Source of the DNA: Rhodoblastus sp963727035
GTDB lineage: Bacteria > Pseudomonadota > Alphaproteobacteria > Rhizobiales > Beijerinckiaceae
Direction: 5' to 3'
DNA: 64,000 nucleotides
Assembly: GCA_963727035.1 (NCBI GenBank)
Contig: CAVSEY010000005.1
Coordinates: forward strand, 273,062 to 337,061
Below are positions 27,731 through 35,895 of this stretch, piece after piece (position 1 is the stretch's first letter; every line of letters begins with the position of its first letter). The notes under the pieces were generated by a model. It ran no database searches. It saw nothing but the letters and a program-made list of their open reading frames with translations, and was not told where the DNA came from. A program made the position numbers and the translations under genes.

Positions 27731-27820
27731 TCACCCGTTCTCGCAACCGTTCTGCAAGCAGCGGTTGACGAGCCACGCCGCGCCGAGAGTCAGCACCGCG
27801 GCGAAAATTCCAGCATCCAT
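27731..27820 (-). CDS. Possible 29-residue membrane microprotein or small RNA locus
   Basis: MDAGIFAAVLTLGAAWLVNR followed by CLQNGCENG and TGA. Residues 4-18 are a compact hydrophobic helix, and the tail has two Cys. An AGAGGA stretch lies about 7 bases before the ATG, and the dedicated terminator at 27588-27621 ends about 110 bases downstream. No known family was recognised. It could equally be a small RNA with a chance ORF. Size and codon bias are too little to decide. Confidence 0.4.
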   Translation of the reverse strand: MDAGIFAAVLTLGAAWLVNRCLQNGCENG

Positions 27821-28276
27821 TCCAAATCCTCTTGTCTTGTCGGGCGCGAACGCCCGAACCGACCGGTGCTCCTGCACCATCCACATCGCGCCCGCCTGAC
27901 ATAGGCGGCGACCGCGGCGAAAGCTGAACGCATTCGAGGGAGCAATTCAGCTAAATGCTATATAAGAATACAATCACCAAATTGCAAGTCGCGACGCGTC
28001 GCTCCGGCGCCCACGCGGTTCGGGCCCATCGCAAGACCGCATCTGGACCCGATCCCGAAGGGCCAAGGCCGGACCATGTCGCGCATGATCGGGAAAGCGG
28101 AATCGGGCGCTTCAAACATACATGATATATAGAAGTTAAGCGACTGGAAGATCGAGCCTGCCGTCGCGTTCCGTTCAGCGCTCGATCATTCGCGAGGGCG
28201 CGGGCTTGACTTGGCGCCGTGGCGTGGGCGCTTTAAGACAGCGCGGAAAATTCGCTTCCCAGGCTGGAAAGATTTC
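27821..28276. other. Intergenic 456 bases before shc
   Basis: No gene supported. It includes an AT-rich tract at 27950-27985 (CTATATAAGAATACAATCACC) that could be the promoter of the minus-strand small transcript, a partial repeat GCATGATCGGGAAAG near 28084 of the type common between genes in this order, and an AT-rich stretch ATACATGATATATAGAAG near 28115 that could hold the shc promoter. Confidence 0.4.
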
Positions 28277-30347
28277 ATGACAACCATTGACATGGAGGCG
28301 CGCCCTCCCGTCAGTCCGACCAATTTCGCCGCTGCGCTGCGCGCCTCTGTCGCAGCCGCGACCGACTGGCTGCTGGCCCGCCAGAAGCCCGACGGCCATT
28401 GGGTCGGCCGCGCCGAATCCAACGGCTGCATGGAGGCGCAATGGCGGCTGTGCCTGTGGTTCCTCGGCCTTGACGACCATCCGCTTTGCGCCCGCCTCGC
28501 CCAGTCCCTCATCGACACCCAGCGCGACGACGGCGCCTGGGAAATCTATCATGGCGCCCCCAACGGCGACATCAACACCACGGTCGAGGCCTATGCCGCC
28601 CTGCGCTGCTCGGGCTACGCCGCCGACCATCCGGCGCTGGTCAAGGCGCAAGGCTGGATCGAATCCAAGGGCGGCTTGAGGAATGTCCGCGTCTTCACCC
28701 GCTACTGGCTGGCCCTGATCGGCGAATGGCCGTGGGAGAAGACGCCCAACCTGCCGCCGGAAGTGATCTGGCTGCCGTTGTGGTTCCCGTTCAACATCTA
28801 TCATTTCGCGCAATGGGCGCGGGCGACCCTGATGCCGATCGCCATTCTTTCGGCGCGCCGCCCCAGCCGCCCGCTGCCGCCGGAGCGCCGCCTCGACGCG
28901 CTTGTTCCCCCAGGGTCGCGCCGCCTTCGATTACGACCTGCCCGAGAAAAAGGACGCCGGCGGCTGGGACATTTTCTTCCGCAAGACCGACAAGGTCCTG
29001 CACGCTCTCCAGGAATTCGGCCATCGCTTTCGTCTGAACCTGTGGCGCGACGCCGCCGTGCGGCACACGCTGGAATGGATCATCCGCCACCAGGATTCCG
29101 ATGGCGGCTGGGGCGGCATCCAGCCGCCCTGGATCTACAGCCTGATGGCGCTCCATGCGGAGGGCTATCAAAACGACCATCCGGTGATGGCCAAGGGCCT
29201 CGCCTGCCTCGACGATCCCGGCTGGCGGGTCGATGTCGGCGACGCCACCTTCATTCAGGCGACCAATTCCCCGGTCTGGGACACGATCCTGACCCTGCTC
29301 GCCTTCGACGACGCCGGCGCGCCGGCGGCGGACTCGGAAGCTGTCGAAAAGGCGCTCGACTGGGTGCTGAAGCGCCAGGTTCTGGTTCCCGGCGACTGGT
29401 CGGTGAAACTGCCCCATGTCAAGCCCGGCGGCTGGGCCTTCGAATACGCCAACAATTGCTATCCCGACGTCGACGACACCGCCGTCGCCTTGATCGCGCT
29501 GGCGCCGTTCCGCAAAGACCCGAAATGGCGGGCGCGGGGAATCGAGGAGGCGATCACGCGCGGCGTCGACTGGCTGGTGGCGATGCAGAGCGCGAGCGGC
29601 GGCTGGGGCGCCTTCGACAAGGACAACACCAACCAGTTGCTCACCAAGATCCCGTTCTGCGATTTCGGCGAGGCGCTGGACCCGCCCTCGGTGGACGTCA
29701 CCGCCCATGTGATCGAAGCTTTCGCCAAGCTCGGAATTTCGCGCGACCATCCCGCCATGGCCCGGGCGCTGCGCTTCATCCGGGATCAGCAGGAGCCGGA
29801 CGGCTCGTGGTTCGGCCGCTGGGGCGTCAATTACATCTACGGGATCGGCGCGGTCCTGCCGGCGCTCGCGGCGCTCGGCGAGGACTTGGGCGCGCTCGGC
29901 GAGGACTTGGGCGCGCCCGCCATCGGCCGCGCCTGCGACTGGCTCACCTCGCGCCAGCAGGAATCCGGCGGCTGGGGCGAAAGCTGCGCCTCCTATATGC
30001 AGGTCGAAATGGCCGGGCGCGGGACGGCGACCGCCTCGCAGACCGCCTGGGCGCTGATGGGCCTCGTCGCCGCCAACCGCCCGCAGGACCGCGATAGAAT
30101 CGCGCGCGGCTGCCAGTTCCTGATCGAGCGCCAGAGCGAGGGAACCTGGCCGGAGCCGGAATATACCGGAACCGGCTTTCCCGGCTATGGCGTCGGCCAG
30201 ACCATCAAGCTCAACGATCCGCTGCTGTCCGAGCGCCTGCGGCAGGGCCCGGAACTGTCGCGCGCCTTCATGCTGCGCTATGGCCTCTACAGCCATTATT
30301 TCCCGCTGATGGCGCTGGCGCGGGCGGCGAAGGCGGAGCAGGGCTGA
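28277..30347 (+). CDS. shc: Squalene-hopene cyclase, split by a +1 frameshift
   Basis: Membrane-associated terpene cyclase that turns squalene into hopene, the first committed hopanoid step. Repeated QW motifs occur throughout (QDSDGGWGGIQPPW, QSASGGWGAFD, QQEPDGSWFGRWG, QQESGGWGES). The catalytic acid motif is D-V-D-D in CYPDVDDTAVAL. The ATG at 28277 (GGAAAG ahead) is preferred over 28211. After RRLDAL (about 28905) one extra T shifts the frame, and sequence resumes FPQGRAAFDYDLPEKKDAGG. Rejoined length is about 690 residues. A 21-base tandem repeat near 29876 duplicates LGEDLGA. No other hopanoid gene is adjacent. Confidence 0.93.
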
Positions 30348-30353
30348 GCTTGC

Positions 30354-30899
30354 TCAGCCCTTGAAACTGCGGGCGAATTTGCGGATCAGGACGCCGAGTT
30401 CGCGGTCGGAGATCAGTTTGGCGGCTTCGGCGGCGGGGAACCATTGGGTTTCGCGCTCGTCCTGCTCCAGCCAATGTTCGCGCTGGCGGACGACCCGCAG
30501 CGGGTAAACCGCGGCCCGGCACAACGCCTCGCCGCGGGCCAATCTTTTCATGTAATGGAAGGCGCCGATCGGCATTGTGGCGATCACGCCGAGCAGGCCC
30601 GCCTCCTCCAGCGCCTCGATCGCCGCCGCCGTGGCGCCGTCGCGTCCGGCCATCGGCCAGCCCTTGGGGATGATCCAGCGCCGCGTTTCGCGCGACGAGA
30701 CCAGCATGATTTCGAGCCCGGCTTCGGTCTTGCGCCATGGCAAGGCGGCGTATTGCAGGCGCTCCTGCAATTCCGCTTCGGCCGGCCGCGCGGGTTTCGC
30801 GGTCTTTTTCGTCTTTTTGCCGGTCTTGCGCGGCTTGGCGATCTTGCGCGGCTTGGCGATCTTGCGGGGCTTGGCGATCTTGCGGGGCTTGGTGATCAT
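30354..30899 (-). CDS. NUDIX hydrolase with Lys/Arg repeat tail (polyphosphate/diphosphate hydrolase type)
   Basis: 181 residues. The NUDIX region reads IIPKGWPMAGRDGATAAAIE then ALEEAGLLG. The E-E-x-G core is present, while the usual Arg before it is Ile. The GWPM-x-GR form matches the DIPP-like bacterial group that acts on diphosphates, dinucleoside or inorganic polyphosphates. The first 30 residues are a run of about four K-P-R-K-I-A repeats encoded by 18-base repeats; this basic tail might bind polyanions. The ATG overlaps the pit stop (ATGA), placing it as the third gene of the DUF47-pit-nudix operon. Confidence 0.82.
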   Translation of the reverse strand: MITKPRKIAKPRKIAKPRKIAKPRKTGKKTKKTAKPARPAEAELQERLQYAALPWRKTEAGLEIMLVSSRETRRWIIPKGWPMAGRDGATAAAIEALEEAGLLGVIATMPIGAFHYMKRLARGEALCRAAVYPLRVVRQREHWLEQDERETQWFPAAEAAKLISDRELGVLIRKFARSFKG

Positions 30900-31897
30900 G
30901 GCGCCAGCGCCTTCGCGCCCCAGAAGGTCAGAGCCGCGATCAGCCCCGCCGCCGGCATGGTGAGCACCCAGGCGACGACGATGTTCTGCGCCACGTTCCA
31001 GCGCACGGCGGAAACGCGCCGTGCGGAGCCGACGCCGATAATGGCCCCGGTGATCGTATGGGTCGTCGAAACCGGAACGCCGAGCGCCGTGGCGAGGAAC
31101 AGGGTCATGGCGCCGCCGGTCTCGGCGCAGAAGCCCTGCATCGGCGTCAGGCGGGTGATCTTCGACCCCATGGTGTGCACGATCCGCCAGCCGCCGGAAA
31201 AAGTGCCGAGCGCCATGGCCGTCTGGCTGGCGAGAACCACCCAGAGCGGGACATGGAACGTCCCGCCGCTCAGGCCATGGGCATAAAGCAGCACGGCGAT
31301 GACGCCCATGGTCTTTTGCGCGTCATTGCCGCCATGGCCGAGAGAATAAAGCGAGGCCGAGAAGAATTGCAGCACCCGAAATGTGGAATCCACTGCAATC
31401 GGCGATTTCCGAAAGCAGATCCAGGACACCAGCGCCACCAGCGCGAGCGCGAGAAAAAAGCCGAGCAGCGGCGAAAGCACGATGGCGGCGCTGGTCTTGA
31501 TGATCCCGTTCCAGACGATGGCCGAAAGACCCGCCTTGGCGAATCCCGCCCCGACCAGGCCGCCGATCAGGGCGTGCGAGCTGGACGAGGGCATGCCGAC
31601 GACCCAGGTGAGGATGTTCCAGACGATCGCGCCCGCCAAAGCCGCGAAAATCAGCCGGTCGTCGACGACATGCACATCCACGATGCCGCCGCCCACCGTA
31701 TTGGCGACATGGAGGCCGAAGAAGGCGAAGGCGACGAAATTGAAGAAGGCCGCCCAGAACACGGCATATTGCGGCCGCAGCACGCGGGTCGAGACGATGG
31801 TCGCGATGGAATTGGCGGCGTCATGCATGCCGTTGAGGAAATCGAACATCAGCGCGACCGCGACCAGCGCCACGAGGACCAGGGAGACGCCAGACAT
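30896..31897 (-). CDS. pit: Low-affinity inorganic phosphate transporter Pit
   Basis: 333 residues, about ten membrane helices, Pi:H+ symporter family PiT. The duplicated signature is present: NGMHDAANSIATIVSTRVL in the N-terminal half and GHGGNDAQKTMGVIAVLL plus ALGVPVSTTHTITGAIIG later. It lies 9 bases after the DUF47 gene and is coupled to the nudix gene. In Sinorhizobium meliloti the equivalent orfA-pit operon is repressed by PhoB under phosphate starvation; the same logic is suggested by the Pho box found upstream. Confidence 0.95.
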   Translation of the reverse strand: MSGVSLVLVALVAVALMFDFLNGMHDAANSIATIVSTRVLRPQYAVFWAAFFNFVAFAFFGLHVANTVGGGIVDVHVVDDRLIFAALAGAIVWNILTWVVGMPSSSSHALIGGLVGAGFAKAGLSAIVWNGIIKTSAAIVLSPLLGFFLALALVALVSWICFRKSPIAVDSTFRVLQFFSASLYSLGHGGNDAQKTMGVIAVLLYAHGLSGGTFHVPLWVVLASQTAMALGTFSGGWRIVHTMGSKITRLTPMQGFCAETGGAMTLFLATALGVPVSTTHTITGAIIGVGSARRVSAVRWNVAQNIVVAWVLTMPAAGLIAALTFWGAKALAP

Positions 31898-31906
31898 TTC
31901 CGCTTC

Positions 31907-32551
31907 TCACAAATGTTCGAGCAGGATGCCGCTCATCCGGTGCGCGACATTCTCGAAATAGTCGACGACCTTTTCCAGGTGCGAAAACAGCTCCGAGCCG
32001 ACGATATAGGCCATCGGCCGGCTGTCCTTGTGGGCGCGGTAAAGTTCCTTGAGCCCGTGCATGTAGAGATGGTCGGATTCCTCTTCGAGCGCGACGATCT
32101 TTTCCACCGCCTCGCTGATCTTCGCCGCGTTGGCGTTCATCGAGCGCAAAAGCGGCATGGTTTCGCGCGAGATTCGCGCCGTCTCGACGATCAGGTCGCC
32201 GATGCGCTTCATGTCGGCGTCGAATTCGACAATGTCGAACAGGGCAATGTTTTTCACGGTCTGGCGCATCTGGTCGACGGAATCGTCCATGTCGCTGATC
32301 AGGCCGTGAATGTCGCCGCGATCGAAGGGCGTGATGAAGCTGCGCCGCAGGGCGAGCAGAACCTCCGCCGAAACCGCGTCGGCCTCGTCCTCATAGCGGA
32401 TCACCTCGTCGCACAGCCGGGGAAGCTGATCGCCGCCGTCGAGCACGCCGCGCAGGGTTTTGGCGCAATCGAAGCTGATCTGCGCATGGCGCTCGAACAA
32501 GTCGAAGAACTTGTCCTCCTTCGGCATCAGGGCCTGTAGCCAGCCGAGCAT
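31907..32551 (-). CDS. DUF47 family PhoU-like phosphate transport regulator (OrfA of orfA-pit)
   Basis: 214 residues, all helical, PhoU-related. MLGWLQALMPKEDKFFDLFE is the usual start, and DDSVDQMRQTVKNI and LEEESDHLYMHGLKELY are family blocks with acidic metal-binding residues. It is the first gene of the operon and probably controls or assists Pit. A Pho-box-like triple repeat lies 17-45 bases upstream of its ATG. Confidence 0.92.
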   Translation of the reverse strand: MLGWLQALMPKEDKFFDLFERHAQISFDCAKTLRGVLDGGDQLPRLCDEVIRYEDEADAVSAEVLLALRRSFITPFDRGDIHGLISDMDDSVDQMRQTVKNIALFDIVEFDADMKRIGDLIVETARISRETMPLLRSMNANAAKISEAVEKIVALEEESDHLYMHGLKELYRAHKDSRPMAYIVGSELFSHLEKVVDYFENVAHRMSGILLEHL

Positions 32552-32567
32552 GAGCGCCTCCCGCGGA

Positions 32568-32596
32568 ATGACGGTTTGATGAATCTTTTATGACAT
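32568..32596 (-). promoter_or_regulatory. Pho box (three 11-bp direct repeats) upstream of DUF47-pit
   Basis: On the minus strand: ATGTCAT, four bases, GATTCAT, four bases, CCGTCAT. This fits the PhoB consensus of 7-mers CTGTCAT spaced by 4. The box starts only 17 bases before the DUF47 ATG, too near for activation from a downstream -10 element. An AT-rich stretch just upstream (CTTTACATATTG, TATTTAATC) could be the promoter, so the box would cover the transcription start and repress. Confidence 0.65.
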
Positions 32597-32665
32597 CGAT
32601 TAAATACGGTGTCGCAATATGTAAAGGGCGCGGATCGTCCCAGTCGTCTGCGCGCCGCCGCGCCG

Positions 32666-34210
32666 TCAATAGGCGCGGGCGATCAGGATTTCCTCCAACG
32701 CCGGACGGCCGGTGAAAACACAGGCGCCTTCTGGCTTCGACTGGCCCATGGGGATGTTGCGCAAGGTGAGTTTCAGCGCCTTCAGCCGCGTCTCGATCTC
32801 TTCCAGCTCCTTGCCCGTCGGCCGCGCCCAGGGCGCGCGCACAAAGCCCTTGAAGGCCGATTTGGCGTCGTCCTCGCCGGCCTCGCCGAAATAAGCGGCG
32901 ATGGCGGTGAAGGTCTTGAGGTCCGAGCGGATATTGCCGTCGAGCCGCGCCTTGGCCTCGGCGTAGAGATTGGCCTGGATCTCGCCAAGCAGCGCCGGCG
33001 CCTGGGCGACGAAATCGGCGCGGGCGAGGCCTTGGGAAATCACCTTGTCGCCGTCGCGCAAGCTGTCGCGGCGGATCATGGTCACCTGATGGCCGGCCAT
33101 GTCGCGCGGGCCGATTTCGAGCAGGATCGGGGCGCCGCGCCGCAGCCAGTCCCAGCGCTTGTTGGCCGAGCGCACCGGCTTCTTGTCGAGATGCGCCCGC
33201 AAGGGCTGGCCGAAGGCCATCACGCCGTTGAGTTCGTCTTTCAGCGCCTCGCAATAGGCCAGAAGCTCGGCGTCTTCCGGCTTTTCACGCAACATTGGCA
33301 CGATCACCACCTGTTTCGGCGCGATGCGCGGCGGCAGGCGCAGGCCGTCGTCGTCGCCATGGGTCATGATGACGCCGCCGATCAGCCGGGTGGACACGCC
33401 CCAGGAGGTGGTGTGGCAATATTCGAGTTCGCCTGTCGCGGACTGGTAGCGGATATTCTGCGCGCGAGCGAAATTCTGGCCGAGATAATGCGAGGTGCCG
33501 GCCTGGAGCGCCTTGCCGTCCTGCATCATCGCCTCGATCGAAAAGGTCGAATCGGCGCCGGGAAAGCGCTCGTTCTCCGGCTTTTCGCCGACCACCACCG
33601 GCATGGCCAGCACGTCTTCGGCCAGCGCCCGATAGACTTCGAGCATCTTCAGCGTTTCTTCCAGCGCGTCTTCCCTGGTGGCGTGGGCGGTATGGCCCTC
33701 CTGCCACAGAAATTCCGTCGTGCGCAGGAACATGCGGGTGCGCATCTCCCAGCGCACCACATTCGCCCATTGATTGATCAGGATCGGCAGGTCGCGGTAG
33801 GAGCTGATCCAGCGGCGGAAGGCGTCGCCGATGATCGTCTCCGAGGTCGGCCGCACCACCAGAGGCTCTTCCAGCTCCGAGGCCGGATCGACGACCAGCT
33901 TGCCGTCCTCCGCCTTCAGGCGATGATGCGTGACGACCGCCATTTCCTTGGCGAAACCCTCGACATGGCTCGCCTCCTGGGCGATGAAGCTCATCGGGAT
34001 GAACAGCGGGAAATAGCAGTTCTCGTGGCCGGTCTCCTTGATGCGCCGGTCGAGCGCCGCCTGGATCAGCTCCCAGATTCCCCAGCCCCAGGGTTTGACG
34101 ATCATGCAGCCGCGCACCGGCGAGGTTTCCGCGAGATCGGCCTGATCGACGACGGCCTGATACCATTCGGGAAAATTCTCTTCGCGGGTGACAGGGAGTG
34201 CGCGTTTCAT
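32666..34210 (-). CDS. proS: Prolyl-tRNA synthetase, archaeal/eukaryotic-like type
   Basis: 514 residues. Class II motifs: motif 2 region RWEMRTRMFLRTTEFLWQEGHTAH, and motif 3 region WGVSTRLIGGVIMTHGDDDGL with VRPTSETII earlier. The start FPEWYQAVVDQADLAETSPV and a chain ending in Tyr (ARAY) are hallmarks of the type-3 (archaeal/eukaryotic-like) ProRS; the usual bacterial enzyme has a different layout with an INS editing domain or a short alphaproteobacterial form. It charges tRNA-Pro with proline. The frame is intact. Whether a second ProRS exists elsewhere cannot be known. Confidence 0.93.
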   Translation of the reverse strand: MKRALPVTREENFPEWYQAVVDQADLAETSPVRGCMIVKPWGWGIWELIQAALDRRIKETGHENCYFPLFIPMSFIAQEASHVEGFAKEMAVVTHHRLKAEDGKLVVDPASELEEPLVVRPTSETIIGDAFRRWISSYRDLPILINQWANVVRWEMRTRMFLRTTEFLWQEGHTAHATREDALEETLKMLEVYRALAEDVLAMPVVVGEKPENERFPGADSTFSIEAMMQDGKALQAGTSHYLGQNFARAQNIRYQSATGELEYCHTTSWGVSTRLIGGVIMTHGDDDGLRLPPRIAPKQVVIVPMLREKPEDAELLAYCEALKDELNGVMAFGQPLRAHLDKKPVRSANKRWDWLRRGAPILLEIGPRDMAGHQVTMIRRDSLRDGDKVISQGLARADFVAQAPALLGEIQANLYAEAKARLDGNIRSDLKTFTAIAAYFGEAGEDDAKSAFKGFVRAPWARPTGKELEEIETRLKALKLTLRNIPMGQSKPEGACVFTGRPALEEILIARAY

Positions 34211-34507
34211 GGGCAGGACCGCTTATCGTTCATCCACTCGCCACAAGCCGAAACGCCAGCCGCCCGCTCTCCCCCATGAAAGTCCGTAAGGACGCCAGCC
34301 TTTCGGCGGGCTATGCGGGGAAAGGGAGCGCCAATGGCGGCCGCCCGTGAGGAACGGACAGGGAGAAGCGTCACTTCTGGACCGAAATCATGTCCTTGGC
34401 AATGTCCCGCGGCGTTTGGAACGGATTGGGGCCTGTGCGGGTTTGGCCCTCATGGGCGGGCGTTACGCTGTTGGCGGCGCCCGCAGGTTCAAGAAAGGGA
34501 AATCGCC

Positions 34508-34891
34508 ATGACCAAATTTGCAACCGCGACGGCGCTCGGCGCCTGGATGGCGTTGATCGCGGGGCCGGCTCTGGCCGCCGACGCCGCCAAGGAAGTCAAG
34601 ACGGCCGCCCTCCATGCCGGAATGGCCTCCGCCGCCGATACGCTGGAAATGGTGCGCGCGCATCTGCACCACACGCTCAATTGCCTGGAAGGCCCGAACG
34701 GGGCCAATTTCGACGCCAAGGCGATGAACCCATGCAAGGACCAGGGCATGGGCGCCATTCCGGATTCGCCGGCCGACAAGCGCCAGGCCCTGGAAGCGGC
34801 CGCCGATCAGGCCAAAATGGCGCTCGCGGAAGCGGATATGGCCAAAGCCAAGGCGATGGCGGCGCAGGTCCAGAAAAGCCTCGGCGAATGA
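34508..34891 (+). CDS. Small secreted protein of unknown function (HLHH/Cys)
   Basis: 127 residues from the ATG at 34508 (AAGGGAAATCGCC ahead). Signal peptide MTKFATATALGAWMALIAGP ending ALA-A. The mature part has AALHAGMASAADTL, a His cluster AHLHHTLNCLEGPNG, and NPCKDQGMGAIPDS; two Cys and three His could bind metal or form a disulfide. The C-terminal third is a charged, Ala-rich helix. No family is recognised. The 297 bases upstream separate it from the divergent proS and show no gene. Confidence 0.6.
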   Translation: MTKFATATALGAWMALIAGPALAADAAKEVKTAALHAGMASAADTLEMVRAHLHHTLNCLEGPNGANFDAKAMNPCKDQGMGAIPDSPADKRQALEAAADQAKMALAEADMAKAKAMAAQVQKSLGE

Positions 34892-34928
34892 GGCCGCGCC
34901 CACGGGCGTCAGGCGGAATCGATCCGGG

Positions 34929-35108
34929 TCAGCGCCGGATTTTCACGCCCGTCGCCGGTTTGCACCAGCGCAGTTCCCGTGGATCGGCGACGATGCTCCC
35001 GGGCCGAAGGGCCTCGGGAGGCATGTTTCCTTTCACGCCGCTTTCCTGACACCAGGCGAAGTGGATCCGGGTCGGCAGCTGGCAATAAGCGCAACGGGTC
35101 ATCGGCAT
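34929..35108 (-). CDS. Short Cys-rich protein, unknown
   Basis: 59 residues, MPMTRCAYCQLPTRIHFAWC and onward, with C-x2-C, a third Cys 10 residues later and a fourth near WCKPATG. This may be a small zinc-binding protein. The ATG at 35108 has GAGGGCGACCC before it; an alternative ATG is at 35102. The gene runs against the neighbouring plus-strand genes. Codon use is ordinary. No family assigned. Confidence 0.4.
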   Translation of the reverse strand: MPMTRCAYCQLPTRIHFAWCQESGVKGNMPPEALRPGSIVADPRELRWCKPATGVKIRR

Positions 35109-35393
35109 GGGTCGCCCTCGGCAAAGTGTTGAACACGCGTCCGGATCGTCGCCAATCCGGCCGTACCCGCCTTGTCCGAGCCCTGCCCTTTTTTGATGTC
35201 CCTCCGCTTGTCGCGGACGGTTTGCCAGAAACCACAAGCACGAATGATGCCAAAAACAGGCTTAACGGCGGCTTAATGTCATCGGCCCAATCTTCCGTCG
35301 GAAGATCGGGCGCCCGCCGGCGTCAGTCGGCGCGAAAAAGCTTCCGGTCGCGGGGCAAAAGAGCTATGACGCGACAGCGCGGGTCGCGCGGAA

Positions 35394-35846
35394 ATGCGGA
35401 AAAGTTTCATGCTGTCAGGTCTGCTCGCTCTGGTTTTCGCCTCGGCTTTCGCCGGCGCGGCGCTTTACCTCGTTTTCGTCGAGCAGCCGGCCCGCCTCGC
35501 GCTCGACGACGCGTCGATGATTCGCGAATGGGCGCCAAGCGACAGCCGCGGCTTCGCCCTGCTCGGCGGCCTCGCCGTGCTCACGGCGCTGGCCGGCCTC
35601 GCCGCCTTCGCCCATAGTTCCGATATTCACTGGCTGGTCGGCGCGCTGATCGTGCTGGCGAGCTGGCCCTATACCTTTTTCGTCATCGTGCCGCTCAACA
35701 ACCGGCTGCTGGCGACCTCCGCCACCCGGCCCGACGTCGAGGCCCGCGAAATGGTCACCTTCTGGGGCCAGCTCGAATGGGGCCTGTTCGCCCTCGGCGT
35801 CGTCGGAACGGCGGTGTTTCGCCTGGACGCTGGCGTGACCGTTTGA
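35394..35846 (+). CDS. DUF1772 integral membrane protein
   Basis: 150 residues with four predicted helices. Family features: FAGAALYLVFVEQPARLAL, a Glu-Pro-Arg conserved block after helix 1, DSRGFALLGGLAVL, and ASWPYTFFVIVPLNNRLLAT. The DUF1772 (anthrone-oxygenase-like) family is mostly uncharacterised. The ATG at 35394 or 35409 may be used. It is followed 49 bases later by the alcohol dehydrogenase gene on the same strand. Confidence 0.8.
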   Translation: MRKSFMLSGLLALVFASAFAGAALYLVFVEQPARLALDDASMIREWAPSDSRGFALLGGLAVLTALAGLAAFAHSSDIHWLVGALIVLASWPYTFFVIVPLNNRLLATSATRPDVEAREMVTFWGQLEWGLFALGVVGTAVFRLDAGVTV

Positions 35847-35895
35847 CTTCCGGCCCACGCCGGGTCGAAACTGTGCGGCATGAGGAGGCTCCCTC

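Noticed and set aside
2542..30347. Programmed ribosomal frameshifting as explanation of the split genes
   Set aside because: No slippery heptamer plus downstream structure was common to the sites. Breaks lie at different positions in unrelated families where programmed shifting is unknown.
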